Shown here: one piece after another, positions 17,023 through 25,869 of the stretch
Layout of the letters: each line of letters opens with the position of its first letter
Position numbering within the stretch: position 1 is the stretch's first letter
Assembly: GCA_040752275.1 (NCBI GenBank)
Contig: JBFMFH010000111.1
Location: 62,001-126,000 of the forward strand
DNA from: JBFMFH01 sp040752275
Lineage (GTDB): Bacteria > Acidobacteriota > Vicinamibacteria > Vicinamibacterales > JAKQTR01
Reading direction: 5' to 3'
DNA: 64,000 bases
Translations under genes and position numbers: made by a program
Notes under the pieces: generated by a model
Told to the model about the DNA's origin: nothing
The model's input: the letters and a program-made list of their open reading frames with translations, nothing else
Databases searched by the model: none

Positions 17023-18782
17023 CGCAACAACCCGTTCACGGCACCCCTGATCCCGCGTCGCGCGAACCCGCGGACTGTCTTCAGCCCCCTCCGCACCCGC
17101 TTCGACAACAGGCCGCCGAATCGCCGGACCCGCTGAGAGCCTTCGTGTCTGGCCCGCCGAAGGGAACGGCTGACGCGCCGCGCTGCACGATCCCGCGCGC
17201 GTCTCCCTCGGTTCCACGCCGGCGTCACGAGTGCCTGCAGCCGAAACGCCACGGCGAGGACGCCGACCGCGACAGCGACGGCGGGCCGGATCAAGAGACC
17301 TGCCCACAGGGGCCGGTTCCTGGTCGACCAGAGGCTTCTGAGCACGATCGCAGGAAGCCAGAGGACCGCTCGAGCCGCCGGAGCCCACCAGGAGGGTCCC
17401 GTTGCCTTGACGTCCAGCGAGGCGCACGCCTCGACGGCCTCCGCCAGCAGCGGTGTCGCCGCCATGTCGAGTCCGAACGGACGTACGAATGCCTCGACGA
17501 ACCGCCGGCTCTGTGTTGCCGTGTCGTGGCCGGGCGCGAGGACCGCTTCCAGGTCCTCGATGTGCGCCCGCATGCTGTCTGCCGCCCGCACTACCCCTCC
17601 TGCCACCTGCAAGAGATACCGGAAGTGCAGCGTTCCCTCCTGGGAGTGGGCAAACTCGGGCGCCAGGACGGCGCAGACCGGTCGCCCCACGATGCCGGCC
17701 TCGATGAGGGCGCTGGTGTTCACACCGACCACCGCTCCACTGTGGTAGAGGGAGTCGAAGAAATCCTTCTTGGCATTGGGCGAGAACGGATCGGCTCCAG
17801 GCGGGGGCCAGACACAGGCATTGGCAAACCCGCTCAGGTCGACGCGGCCCCACTGGTCGAAGTTGTTGGGGTGGGGCCTGAACAGCACCCCCGTGCCGGC
17901 CAGCACTCCTGGCGTCGACCGGAGCGTGGCCAGCCACCTGACCGCGAACGCCGCCTCGTGCGGCGCGAGGAAGTAGGAGGATCCGACATACACGAGGATG
18001 GGCCGGTCTGGCGCCAGACCGACGTCGCGGCAGAACACTTCCCGCGTACGGCTTGGCGTCCAGCCGAACCAGTGATCGAAGATCTGGGCTCCGGTCACGA
18101 CCACACGGTCCGCTGGAACGCCATGCATCTCGACGAGCTCGCTTCTCTGGACTTCGTTCCAGACGAAGATGCGGTCGGGCGCCAGTTTGACCGTTCCCTT
18201 GTTCGTCAAATTGTCCCAGCTCGCGACGCCGAGGGCCGAGGGGATCCCGCTTCTCCGCGCCGCCTTGATGTAGTCGACCTGCGGCGACCCGAAGTCCACG
18301 AGCGGCGTCACGACGACGAGGTCGGGCGCCTGCTCGCGAAGGAACTCGGCAATGGCGCGGCTCGGTGGGAGCACCGATTCAATCGACCTCAACAGGGCAC
18401 TCAGCGCGCGAACCGCCGACGGTCCGGCCTTCGCCACCAGCCCCGCGATCGTGAGGTAGCCCTTCTGCAGGAACTTCTCGGCTCGCTGCCGCAGCAGGGG
18501 CGCGTTTCGATAGCGGGGATCGAGATAGCGGAGGTAGTCGAGCAGGGTGCGGGCGATGGTCGCCAGCGTGTTCCAGGTGTTGTCCTCCCGCTGCGGACAT
18601 AGTCCGTAACTGACACCGGCACACCCCGCCGCCAGCCGATCCGCCAGCACGGTTTCTCCGAACTTGTCCCGGTCGCCTTCGTAGGCAATGTGAACGCGGT
18701 GACCGCGAGAGTCCAGCAGCCTGATGAGCGGGTCGTAGTTCCGAACGAACCCGGCATGGCGCATGAGCCACAGGATCTTCAT
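17019..18782 (-). CDS. SWDL-family glycosyltransferase-like protein
   Basis: This 587-residue protein starts with ATG at 18782, overlapping the previous stop by 4 bp. The SWDL marks are MKILWLMRHAGFVRN, ASWDNLTNKGTV, VTGAQIFDHWFG, LFRPHPNNFDQW and VGVNTSALIEAG. Its motifs are closest to the second domain of the tandem protein next to it (SWDNLTNKG, NxxQW). After about residue 475 there is a hydrophobic stretch (AVAVAVGVLAVAF) and then a basic tail ending in VRRGLKTVRGFARRG, so this copy may be anchored at the membrane. It is the first SWDL gene transcribed, after the TIGR04372 protein. Donor and acceptor are unknown. Confidence 0.82.
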   Translation of the reverse strand: MKILWLMRHAGFVRNYDPLIRLLDSRGHRVHIAYEGDRDKFGETVLADRLAAGCAGVSYGLCPQREDNTWNTLATIARTLLDYLRYLDPRYRNAPLLRQRAEKFLQKGYLTIAGLVAKAGPSAVRALSALLRSIESVLPPSRAIAEFLREQAPDLVVVTPLVDFGSPQVDYIKAARRSGIPSALGVASWDNLTNKGTVKLAPDRIFVWNEVQRSELVEMHGVPADRVVVTGAQIFDHWFGWTPSRTREVFCRDVGLAPDRPILVYVGSSYFLAPHEAAFAVRWLATLRSTPGVLAGTGVLFRPHPNNFDQWGRVDLSGFANACVWPPPGADPFSPNAKKDFFDSLYHSGAVVGVNTSALIEAGIVGRPVCAVLAPEFAHSQEGTLHFRYLLQVAGGVVRAADSMRAHIEDLEAVLAPGHDTATQSRRFVEAFVRPFGLDMAATPLLAEAVEACASLDVKATGPSWWAPAARAVLWLPAIVLRSLWSTRNRPLWAGLLIRPAVAVAVGVLAVAFRLQALVTPAWNRGRRARDRAARRVSRSLRRARHEGSQRVRRFGGLLSKRVRRGLKTVRGFARRGIRGAVNGLLR

Positions 18783-20107
18783 GGCGCCATCGATGCCGGA
18801 GCCGAGACCCCTCGATCGGCGTAGCGTTCCGCGAGGAACCGTGCGATGCGCCCGTCTCCCAGGAACCCGTCATCCGCGCCCCACTTGCGAACGTAGCTCA
18901 GCTCCCGGCGATACGCCTCGGCAGCCTCGGTGGCTCGATCCCTGAAGACCGCCTGTGCCTCGCACTCCGACCATCGGTTCGAAAGGCCCTGCAGCATCTC
19001 TTCGACCGCCAGGACGATGTCTTTCGGTGTGTTGTCCACGTACGCGAATCGGCCGGTGTCGCGGAGGTGCGCGAGGTAGTCGGCCCCGAGGAGGTCCACA
19101 GGCTTCAGCGCCTGGCCGGTGAACCGATCGACGACGGTCTTGAAGACGTAGATCCCGTCCTTCCTGACGGGATACGAGCTGATCGGATCCGTGACGTTGA
19201 CATTGAGAACAGGTGTGTTCGTCAGGTAGCTCACGCCAACGGGTCCGGCTTCACCGGAGAGGAGGAAGTCGCTCCGCATCAGGCTGTGCACCTGCACTCT
19301 GGCCGTGGCGCCGCTGCACGTGGCCAGGTCGACGACTCCCGCCCGTCGCAGCGGGGTCATCGTCCGGTCGCCGAGGCGGACGATGGTGTAGCCTCTTGCG
19401 ACGAGCAGGTCGATGGCGTCGAAGTAGGTCTCGATGCTGGCATTGCGGGCGCCATCGTCGCGGACGTCCGTGCTGCCCAGACGCCGGTGCTTCTCGTGGA
19501 CCTCGTACCCCATCTTGAACCCGCCCTCGCGGGCGTGGATGGTGACGATGCGGCTCGTCCGGCCGATGCCGAGGCGTTCGGCTTCCGTGCACGCCCGTTC
19601 ATGGACGTCCGCCGGCAAGTACACGGGAAGGCAGTCTCGTATCAGGCGGCGGTGGAAGTACGGCACGATCTGCCCGTTTCTGGCCGCCGTCCTTGCCTGG
19701 TCTCCTGCCAGGCTCCTCTTGAGCTGTCTCAGGTAGCCGCGCAGATTATCGGGTAGGGTCGGATCGAGGACATGTGACGCCAGCTCCTTGCCCAGCTCGT
19801 CTCGAAGCGAGTCTGTGACCCGGCTCACCTTGGGACGGATGAGCCGGACGACATCGGCTGCCGCAAGCCGGGCCCGGTAGCCGACCCGCGCGGGCAACCG
19901 GGGATGAACCCGGTGCACGACCTCGGATTCCAGGTCCAGAAGCGTCGGGTTGACGGGACGCCTCGGCGGCAGAATGCACAATGGCACTCGCCTGGCTCGC
20001 GCCTCCGCCATGGACATCAAGATCTCGAGCGCCAGGTGTCCGAACTGGCGTCCATTTGGCCGCGATATCAGGAGGCCGTCGACCGCGTAAAGGAACTCGA
20101 CTGTCAC
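18779..20107 (-). CDS. TIGR04372-like putative glycosyltransferase
   Basis: This 442-residue protein starts with GTG at 20107 in a GTGA overlap. The central region (about 185-330) matches the pattern of TIGR04372 proteins, a putative glycosyltransferase family of surface-polysaccharide loci: HAREGGFKMGYEVHEK, NASIETYFDAIDLLV, VRLGDRTMTPLRR, and FLLSGEAGPVGVSYL followed by TPVLNVNVTDP. These look like the nucleotide-sugar pocket of a GT-B fold. There is no signal or membrane segment. It stands between the free EVGF protein and an SWDL protein, overlapping both by 4 bp, so the three probably act on the same intermediate. The family call comes from remembered pattern similarity and was not searched. 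Confidence 0.75.
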   Translation of the reverse strand: MTVEFLYAVDGLLISRPNGRQFGHLALEILMSMAEARARRVPLCILPPRRPVNPTLLDLESEVVHRVHPRLPARVGYRARLAAADVVRLIRPKVSRVTDSLRDELGKELASHVLDPTLPDNLRGYLRQLKRSLAGDQARTAARNGQIVPYFHRRLIRDCLPVYLPADVHERACTEAERLGIGRTSRIVTIHAREGGFKMGYEVHEKHRRLGSTDVRDDGARNASIETYFDAIDLLVARGYTIVRLGDRTMTPLRRAGVVDLATCSGATARVQVHSLMRSDFLLSGEAGPVGVSYLTNTPVLNVNVTDPISSYPVRKDGIYVFKTVVDRFTGQALKPVDLLGADYLAHLRDTGRFAYVDNTPKDIVLAVEEMLQGLSNRWSECEAQAVFRDRATEAAEAYRRELSYVRKWGADDGFLGDGRIARFLAERYADRGVSAPASMAP

Positions 20108-21435
20108 GACTCCCGGTCGACCTCTCCCTGGACACCACGCATGCTCGAGGAGCCTGCCGGGTCGGCGGCTGTCGGGAGGGCCGTGCCGTAGCTGGCAACG
20201 AGGGCCGCGTGGCGAACGTCCAGAGGGATGAATGTGCCGGCACCAAGGTGCGCGAAGACTTGCTGGGCGAAGTTCAGGTGGGTCCGGCTGAAGGTGTGAC
20301 CTTCCGAGTAGAACGCCAGCGTGGCGACGCCCAGCAGCGGCGCGAGATACGAAAACCCTCCATAGGTGCCGACGAAGGCTTCGGCCCCGGCAATGATGCG
20401 GGTCTGCAGTTCGAGGTTCGCCCTGACATCGTCACCAATGGGAGGCGTCAGGACCCGCGAGGACGTGGCCTCGGTGTGCTCGCTGTGGTCGTCCACGCCC
20501 GATCCGGTCGCCAGCAAGACCACCGGCACCTGTTCGCTGACCTGCCGGATCACTCGCCGGACAAAGCTGCGGTTCTCCGGAGTCTCGGGAAACGCCAGGC
20601 TGTAGTACCACTTCATCGCGACGTACCGAGAGGGAAGGCCCGCCGGTCTCTCGTGCTGTCCGACGTCGATCCTGCGGTGGCACGTGAGGCGATCGAGGAT
20701 GCCCGGGTTTTCGCCGTCCTTCCAGACGGGCGTGAACGCCTGGTACATGAGCCTGGGGTGCATCAGATGGATGGCGCACCCGAGGCGCTGGCGCACGGCA
20801 GCAATGATCTCGCTGTCGAGCTCCGTCATCCGCAGCTGCTTCCGTGATTGCGACGTGGCCACCTGGAAGCGGTCGACGGTGATCAGGTCGAAGACATCGA
20901 TGTACCGGTCGGCCAAACCCCGGTACCAGAGCCCGGTCCCGCCTCGAGACACGACGATCAGGCGCTCGGGTGGCACGTCGAATGTGTTCACGGCCCAGGT
21001 CACGAAGGGGATCCAGTACAGAAGCTCGAATCCGACCTCACCCGTCCACGGCCCCACCACAATCGGACGTTTCGTCGACCTCATATGGGCGAGGTGCCGC
21101 CGGAGCCGCTCTTCGGTACGGCGATGGCCCCGGAACAGCGTTGCGGCCTCGGCGAAGGTGTTGACGCCGGCCGCGAGGCTCTGCTGTTCCCGGCGGATCT
21201 CCGTGACCGACTTCGAGACCAGGCGTTCGATGCGAGCCAGATCGGCTTCGAAGCGCTTGTCCGTGACCTTCCGGCCCGTGCGGTCTTCGTGGTCCCGCTC
21301 TCGCTGCTTGTCCCAGTGCCGCCTGAGGAATCTGAGGTGCTCGACCGCTTCTCTGAGGTGCTCCTCGTCTGTCGAGGTCAGCAGCCGCCGCAATGCCACC
21401 CGGGCGCGCGATGCAACTCGATTCAGCCAGCGCAT
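20104..21435 (-). CDS. Standalone EVGF-domain protein (putative glycosyltransferase)
   Basis: This 443-residue protein starts with ATG at 21435. Residues 1-120 are basic and helical, partly coiled-coil (HLREAVEHLRFLRRHWDKQ). From about residue 123 it matches the C-terminal half of the two fusion proteins at the left end: RPIVVGPWTGEVGFELLYW, VVSRGGTGLWY, HPRLMY, AMKWYYSLAFPETPENRSF, ELQTRIIAGAEAFVGTYGGFSYLAPLLG. The late segment resembles the acceptor- or nucleotide-binding end of GT-B enzymes. As a separate gene it shows that EVGF is an independent domain that became fused to SWDL in the two leftmost genes. A transferase role is inferred from the locus. Confidence 0.75.
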   Translation of the reverse strand: MRWLNRVASRARVALRRLLTSTDEEHLREAVEHLRFLRRHWDKQRERDHEDRTGRKVTDKRFEADLARIERLVSKSVTEIRREQQSLAAGVNTFAEAATLFRGHRRTEERLRRHLAHMRSTKRPIVVGPWTGEVGFELLYWIPFVTWAVNTFDVPPERLIVVSRGGTGLWYRGLADRYIDVFDLITVDRFQVATSQSRKQLRMTELDSEIIAAVRQRLGCAIHLMHPRLMYQAFTPVWKDGENPGILDRLTCHRRIDVGQHERPAGLPSRYVAMKWYYSLAFPETPENRSFVRRVIRQVSEQVPVVLLATGSGVDDHSEHTEATSSRVLTPPIGDDVRANLELQTRIIAGAEAFVGTYGGFSYLAPLLGVATLAFYSEGHTFSRTHLNFAQQVFAHLGAGTFIPLDVRHAALVASYGTALPTAADPAGSSSMRGVQGEVDRES

Positions 21436-21471
21436 CAGAGGCTCCCGGATGAAGGGGTCATGGGCACGCCA

Positions 21472-22464
21472 TCACGCCCGCAAGACGTAGTCGGACGACA
21501 GGAGTCTCAATTGGGGCAGGTACTTCCGTCCCCACTCGACCATGTCCTTCAGGCCTTCCTCCAGGGAGATGCGTGGCTTCCATCCGACATCGCGATGGAT
21601 GGCGCTGCTGTCGAGCCAATACCTGGAGTCCTGGCCGAGGCGGTCCGGCACCACCTCGCAGAGCTGCTCGAAGGGCATCCCCAGGGCCTCGGCCGTCTTC
21701 TCGACGAGGTGGCGAATCGAGATCGGCCGTTCGGGTCCAACGTTGTAGACGCGCCCGAGCGGCGCGCCTTCGGAGACCAGGTGGATCGCACGGGCGAGAT
21801 CCCGAGCGTGCATGTACGATTTCTCGGCCCGTCCTCCACCCTGGAGCGGCAGCTTCTGGCCGGTGAGCCCGCACAGGACCGCCCGTGGGATGACGCGGTG
21901 CAATTGCTGGCCCGGCGCGTAGGCGTTCGACGGGCGGATGATGTTCATGGGGAACTTCACGACGTTCGCGACCGAAATCAGGTACAGGTCGTACGCCGCC
22001 TTGGACGCGGCGTACGGACTCGTGGGTCTGATCGGCGCATCTTCCGGCACCGGCCCGTCCACCGAACCGTAGAGCTCCGATGTGCCGATCTGGATGAACC
22101 GCTCGAGGTAGTCCCGCGACATCAGCGCCTCGGTCATCTTCACCATCGCCGTGCTGTTGGTGTCGAAGAAGCGCCAGGAGCGCTTCCATGACGCGGCCCC
22201 TTCTCCCTGCGCGGCGTAGCTGATGATGATGTCGGGCCTCTCCCGATCGAAGAGATCGAAGAGCCGGTCCTGCTCGAAGACCACGTGAATCTGGTGATAC
22301 TGGTAGCGAGAATCGCCTCGCCCGAGGTTGAGCGTGAATGGCTCGGGCTTCTCGGGGTTGCGCCCGACGCAGATCACCTTCTTCGGACCGGCGTGCTCGA
22401 GCAGGTAGAACGCGGTATGCACGCCGAAGACGCCATTGCCTCCCAGGATGATGTAGGTCTTCAC
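21472..22464 (-). CDS. NAD(P)-dependent SDR epimerase/dehydratase
   Basis: This 330-residue protein starts with GTG at 22464. It is an extended short-chain dehydrogenase/reductase: the Rossmann loop appears as GGNGVFGVHTA (last Gly changed), followed by GTSELYG (catalytic Ser/Thr region), YAASKAAYD (catalytic YxxxK) and IIRPSNAYAPGQ. This layout fits nucleotide-sugar 4,6-dehydratases and 4-epimerases. It lies 9 bp after the acetolactate-synthase-like gene and 36 bp before the EVGF gene. Likely role: 4,6-dehydration, epimerisation or reduction of an NDP-sugar, perhaps acting with the TPP enzyme. The exact reaction cannot be given. Confidence 0.88.
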   Translation of the reverse strand: MKTYIILGGNGVFGVHTAFYLLEHAGPKKVICVGRNPEKPEPFTLNLGRGDSRYQYHQIHVVFEQDRLFDLFDRERPDIIISYAAQGEGAASWKRSWRFFDTNSTAMVKMTEALMSRDYLERFIQIGTSELYGSVDGPVPEDAPIRPTSPYAASKAAYDLYLISVANVVKFPMNIIRPSNAYAPGQQLHRVIPRAVLCGLTGQKLPLQGGGRAEKSYMHARDLARAIHLVSEGAPLGRVYNVGPERPISIRHLVEKTAEALGMPFEQLCEVVPDRLGQDSRYWLDSSAIHRDVGWKPRISLEEGLKDMVEWGRKYLPQLRLLSSDYVLRA

Positions 22465-22473
22465 CTCAACGCC

Positions 22474-24306
22474 TCACGCCTTTCCTTCGTCCGGTATCGT
22501 GCTCGCTGCGGCGGGCTCTTCGTGATCGATCCTGGAGGTTTCCGTGGGTTCGACCAGCATGTTCGCGAAGAACTCGGTCCGAGGCAGCAGCGGTTCGCCG
22601 TCCTCGATCGGGCGGCCGAACTTTACCTGGGGGATCACCTGGTGGTGTGGCCGGAACTCGACATTGCAGAAGACCGGACCGGAACTGGCATAGACGCGCC
22701 CGATGCGGTCGGCCGCATCCGCATTCCGCTTGAGCGTGACGGTGGGAATGCCGTAGGCGCGCGCGACCTTGACGAAGTCCGGGAACGCGAGCCCATTCTC
22801 GACCGTGGTGGCTTCGTAGCGGCCGCCGAGCCACTGTTCCTGGGTCTGCTGGACCATGCCGTAACCGTGGTTGTTGATCAGGAAGATCCTGATCGGAAGG
22901 CGGTGCCGCACGATCGTCGCCAGTTCCTGGATGTTCATCTGAAGGGCTCCGTCGCCGGCGACGCACGTGACAGGCGCGTGGCCGGTGGCGAAACTCACGC
23001 CGATCGCGGCTGGGAGAGCGTAGCCCATCGCCGTCGTGTTGAAGGCGTGGTACAGGCGCTGTCCCTGTTTGAACTGAAACGCCTGACACATCCACGCGAG
23101 CGCGCACCCCGTGTCCAGAACGACCTGTTCCCCTGGCTGCGCCGCCTTCGCGAGTTCTTCGACGAACACGTAGGGGTTGATCGCGCGATCGCGGCGGTAC
23201 TCGGGCGCACAGATCGGGTACCGCCGTTTCCAGTCGTCGATCCGGTTCCTCCAGGCCCCGAGGTCCGGACGGGGCAATTCCTGCTCACGCTTCAGCATGG
23301 CCCGGACGAACTCCCCGGCGTCGCTGTGGATGGCAACATCGACCTGCATGCCGAAGGCGCCGAGCTTCCGCAGCTCCGCGGGGTCGATGTCCACGACGAT
23401 CTTCGTCCCGCCCCTGACGAAGTCCGCGTAGGGGCTCCCAGCCTCGCGTGTGTCGAGTCTGGCGCCCACGGCCAGCACCAGGTCGGCGTTCTGCAGGGCG
23501 TAGTTGGCGTAGCGCGTGCCGTGGGTCCCGAAGGCGCCGATGACGAGCGGGTGCGAGGCCGGCATGAAGTCGAGCGCGGGCCATGTCAGCAGAACCGGAA
23601 AGCCGAGACGCTCGGCCAACCGGACGGCGTCGTCCACGGCCCCGGCAAGACGGACGCCCCATCCCAGGATGAGGACCGGGCGCGACGCTCTCCCGAGGAG
23701 CGGGATCACCCGGTCGAGATCGGCCGGCAGGACGGCCGGTGCGGGGCGTGCCGGTCCGGGGTCGAACGCTTCGAGCTCGGCGGGATCGATGTCCATCCGT
23801 TGCAGGTCGTCGGGCACGTCCACCAGGACCGGGCCCGGACGCCCGCTCCTGGCGATGTGAACGGCCTTCTCGAGCTCGCAGCGGATCTTCCGCCAGTCCG
23901 TCACCATCACGGCGTACTTCGTCACGGGCCGGCAGATCTCAACGATCTCCGTTTCCTGGAAGCCCATCTGCCGGACGCCCGTGTTTCCCTTCAGGCGGAA
24001 CGTGGTGACTTGTCCGGTCAGGTAGAGCACGGGCACGGAGTCGAACCACGAGCAGATGATGCCCGTCAGGAGGTTCGTGGCCCCCGGCCCGCTCGTGGCG
24101 AGAGCACAGCCCAGGTTGCCGGTGGCCTTGGCGTAGCCGTCGGCCGCCATGGCCCCGGCCTGCTCGTGCTGCGGGCAGATGTAGTCGATTCCCGGGGTCC
24201 GCGCCACCGAGTCGATGATGTGCAGCGAGGCCCCGCCGGTGATGGCGAACACATGGCGGATGCCCTGGGCGGCGAGAAACCCGGCAATGAAGTCGGACAG
24301 CTTCAC
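22474..24306 (-). CDS. Thiamine-diphosphate-dependent enzyme, acetolactate-synthase-like
   Basis: The protein has 610 residues. The start is GTG at 24306 (VKLSDFIAGFL), with a GAGG Shine-Dalgarno about 8 bases before it; the 34 upstream in-frame codons lie within the previous gene. The three-domain ALS/pyruvate-oxidase layout is present: the ThDP-activating Glu is E48 in CPQHEQAG, then TSGPGATN, a central domain (about 205-345), and the ThDP/metal motif GDG at 451 running to NN at 478-479. Homologues in sugar loci (such as YerE in yersiniose synthesis) move a two-carbon unit from pyruvate to a keto sugar. That role here is inference. No ALS small subunit or other branched-chain amino-acid gene is nearby. 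Confidence 0.85.
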   Translation of the reverse strand: MKLSDFIAGFLAAQGIRHVFAITGGASLHIIDSVARTPGIDYICPQHEQAGAMAADGYAKATGNLGCALATSGPGATNLLTGIICSWFDSVPVLYLTGQVTTFRLKGNTGVRQMGFQETEIVEICRPVTKYAVMVTDWRKIRCELEKAVHIARSGRPGPVLVDVPDDLQRMDIDPAELEAFDPGPARPAPAVLPADLDRVIPLLGRASRPVLILGWGVRLAGAVDDAVRLAERLGFPVLLTWPALDFMPASHPLVIGAFGTHGTRYANYALQNADLVLAVGARLDTREAGSPYADFVRGGTKIVVDIDPAELRKLGAFGMQVDVAIHSDAGEFVRAMLKREQELPRPDLGAWRNRIDDWKRRYPICAPEYRRDRAINPYVFVEELAKAAQPGEQVVLDTGCALAWMCQAFQFKQGQRLYHAFNTTAMGYALPAAIGVSFATGHAPVTCVAGDGALQMNIQELATIVRHRLPIRIFLINNHGYGMVQQTQEQWLGGRYEATTVENGLAFPDFVKVARAYGIPTVTLKRNADAADRIGRVYASSGPVFCNVEFRPHHQVIPQVKFGRPIEDGEPLLPRTEFFANMLVEPTETSRIDHEEPAAASTIPDEGKA

Positions 24307-24328
24307 GACCCGTCCTCGGGCCGACCGA

Positions 24329-25015
24329 TCAGCGCTGCTTCTTGCCCGCGCCGACCGACCAGATGTACTGGCACATCGGCGCGTAACCCGTGTGCACCAC
24401 TTCGTCATTCATGCCGAACATGAAGACGTTCTCGAAGTAGCGCTCCATGAGCTCGCGCAGCGAGGCCATGCTCTTCAGATTGATGTGCTGGACCTGGCTG
24501 CGCGGGCTCGCCCACGCGGCCGCGGTCAGATTGGGCGTCCCCGTCACCAGCACGCCTTCCGGCGTGAGGCACCCCACGATGTTCTCGATGAAGGTGGCCT
24601 CGGTGGCCGGCTCCAGATGTTCGATGACGTCGATCGAGAACGCCGCGTCAACGATGATGGGCGGGCTCTCCCTGTTGAGATCGACGTGGAGGTAGGTGAC
24701 GTTCTTCAGGTGGGCGAGCCGGCGCGCGTTGCCCTCCAGCAGGCGCGAATCCCAGTCGAGGCAGTACACGTGTCCGACGTGCTGGGCAACGATCGGCAGG
24801 CCGAATCCGTCGCCCGACCCCACCTCGAGGACGCGCGGCTTGCCCTCGAGCATCTTGGCGCAGAACTTGTAACGGGAGAGGACGAACGTCATGTGCTTCG
24901 GATCGTGGACCAGGCTGAAGGACGTCCATGGACCGAGGGTGAGCTCCTGCTGGTCGAACTGATGGTCGGTGCCCTCCCGGTATGCCTGCGCGGCCGTCTT
25001 GGGCCTGTCGTTCAC
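24329..25015 (-). CDS. Class I SAM-dependent methyltransferase
   Basis: This 228-residue protein starts with GTG at 25015 in a GTGA overlap with the upstream SDR; a longer frame (62 codons more) is rejected because it lies wholly within that gene. The SAM-binding loop is VLEVGSGDGFG (about residue 67), with LDWDSRLLEG and the post-motif FSIDVIEHLEP. The fold is that of small methyltransferases acting on sugars or lipid intermediates. It is placed between an SDR and the acetolactate-synthase-like enzyme, in the sugar-nucleotide part of the operon. It probably methylates a modified NDP-sugar or a nascent glycan, with site unknown. Confidence 0.85.
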   Translation of the reverse strand: MNDRPKTAAQAYREGTDHQFDQQELTLGPWTSFSLVHDPKHMTFVLSRYKFCAKMLEGKPRVLEVGSGDGFGLPIVAQHVGHVYCLDWDSRLLEGNARRLAHLKNVTYLHVDLNRESPPIIVDAAFSIDVIEHLEPATEATFIENIVGCLTPEGVLVTGTPNLTAAAWASPRSQVQHINLKSMASLRELMERYFENVFMFGMNDEVVHTGYAPMCQYIWSVGAGKKQR

Positions 25016-25857
25016 GGCTCCTCGACTCCATCGCGTCCGCCCGCGATCGCATTCCCCGCGCGACGCAGGCGGAACCTGTCGCGATCGTCCCGCAACGAGG
25101 CGGCGAGCGCCACGCCACCGTCCTGCCACGGATCGTGGGCTGCGGCGATGTTGCGTCCGCCCACCACGGCCCGGCCCTGTTCCATGCACCACCCGATGCA
25201 CGCGTAGAGGTCGCGTGAGGTCAGGGCGCGGTCGGCGTGACGAAAGAACTCGATCGTCTTCGCGTGGCCTTCACCGGCCACGTCGGGGACCGCCAGTGTC
25301 TGGCGGTGGATCTTGGTCGGAACGAAGCCAGGTCCGATGATGAAGGCATTCAGATCCGCCACCTCGTCGTGCAGCAGCTCGCACATCTTGATCAGCAGGA
25401 TCTTTGACACGCAGTACGCCGAGTAGTTCGTGAGCGGGTTGTTGGTGCCGCCACCTGCGAAGAAGGCTGCGTGGACCTCGCAACCCGGCCGTCGCAGGGG
25501 ATACAGGGCGTGGAGGACGCGCAACTGTGCCGTGGAGTTGGTGATGACGGACTTCTCCCACGCCTCGAATGAGAGAGAGGTCCAGGGACCAATCGGATCG
25601 AGTCGGCCCACGGCGGACACGAAGAGGTCCCACGGCCGCTGCAGGCTCGTGTAAGCGGCAACTGCGCCGGCGACGCTCGCCGGCGACTCAACGTCGCAAG
25701 CGATTACCGTCACATTGGGCCGCCCCTCCAGCGCGGCAACGCCGGCGCGGGACCGGTACGTGCCGACCACGTGCCACCCATCGTCGGCGAAATGGCCCGC
25801 GAGCGCGCAGCCGATGTCCGCGCTCGCGGAGAGGATGAAGACGTTCTGCTCGGGCAT
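25012..25857 (-). CDS. Classical SDR-family oxidoreductase
   Basis: This 281-residue protein starts with ATG at 25857. It is a classical (short) SDR rather than an extended epimerase: N-terminal FILSASADIGCALA replaces the usual TGxxxGIG nucleotide loop (Gly changed to Ser/Ala/Asp), CDVES follows, then SAVGRLDP in the NNAG position, and catalytic YSAYCVSK (YxxxK) with an upstream hydrophobic strand. It probably reduces a keto group. The neighbouring E1 alpha/beta genes (12 bp upstream) suggest that it reduces the product of the TPP-dependent carbon-chain extension, which is inference. The altered glycine loop makes cofactor binding less certain. Confidence 0.8.
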   Translation of the reverse strand: MPEQNVFILSASADIGCALAGHFADDGWHVVGTYRSRAGVAALEGRPNVTVIACDVESPASVAGAVAAYTSLQRPWDLFVSAVGRLDPIGPWTSLSFEAWEKSVITNSTAQLRVLHALYPLRRPGCEVHAAFFAGGGTNNPLTNYSAYCVSKILLIKMCELLHDEVADLNAFIIGPGFVPTKIHRQTLAVPDVAGEGHAKTIEFFRHADRALTSRDLYACIGWCMEQGRAVVGGRNIAAAHDPWQDGGVALAASLRDDRDRFRLRRAGNAIAGGRDGVEEP

Positions 25858-25869
25858 GCGGGCGACCGA

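Noticed and set aside
17023..17937. N-terminal extension of the tandem SWDL gene (about 305 codons)
   Set aside because: It lies within the 17019-18782 gene in another frame, is unlike any paralogue, and the GTG at 17022 with a 4-bp overlap aligns with all paralogous N-termini.
22285..24423. Plus-strand open frame of 712 codons
   Set aside because: Antisense to the acetolactate-synthase-like gene, which has all catalytic motifs.
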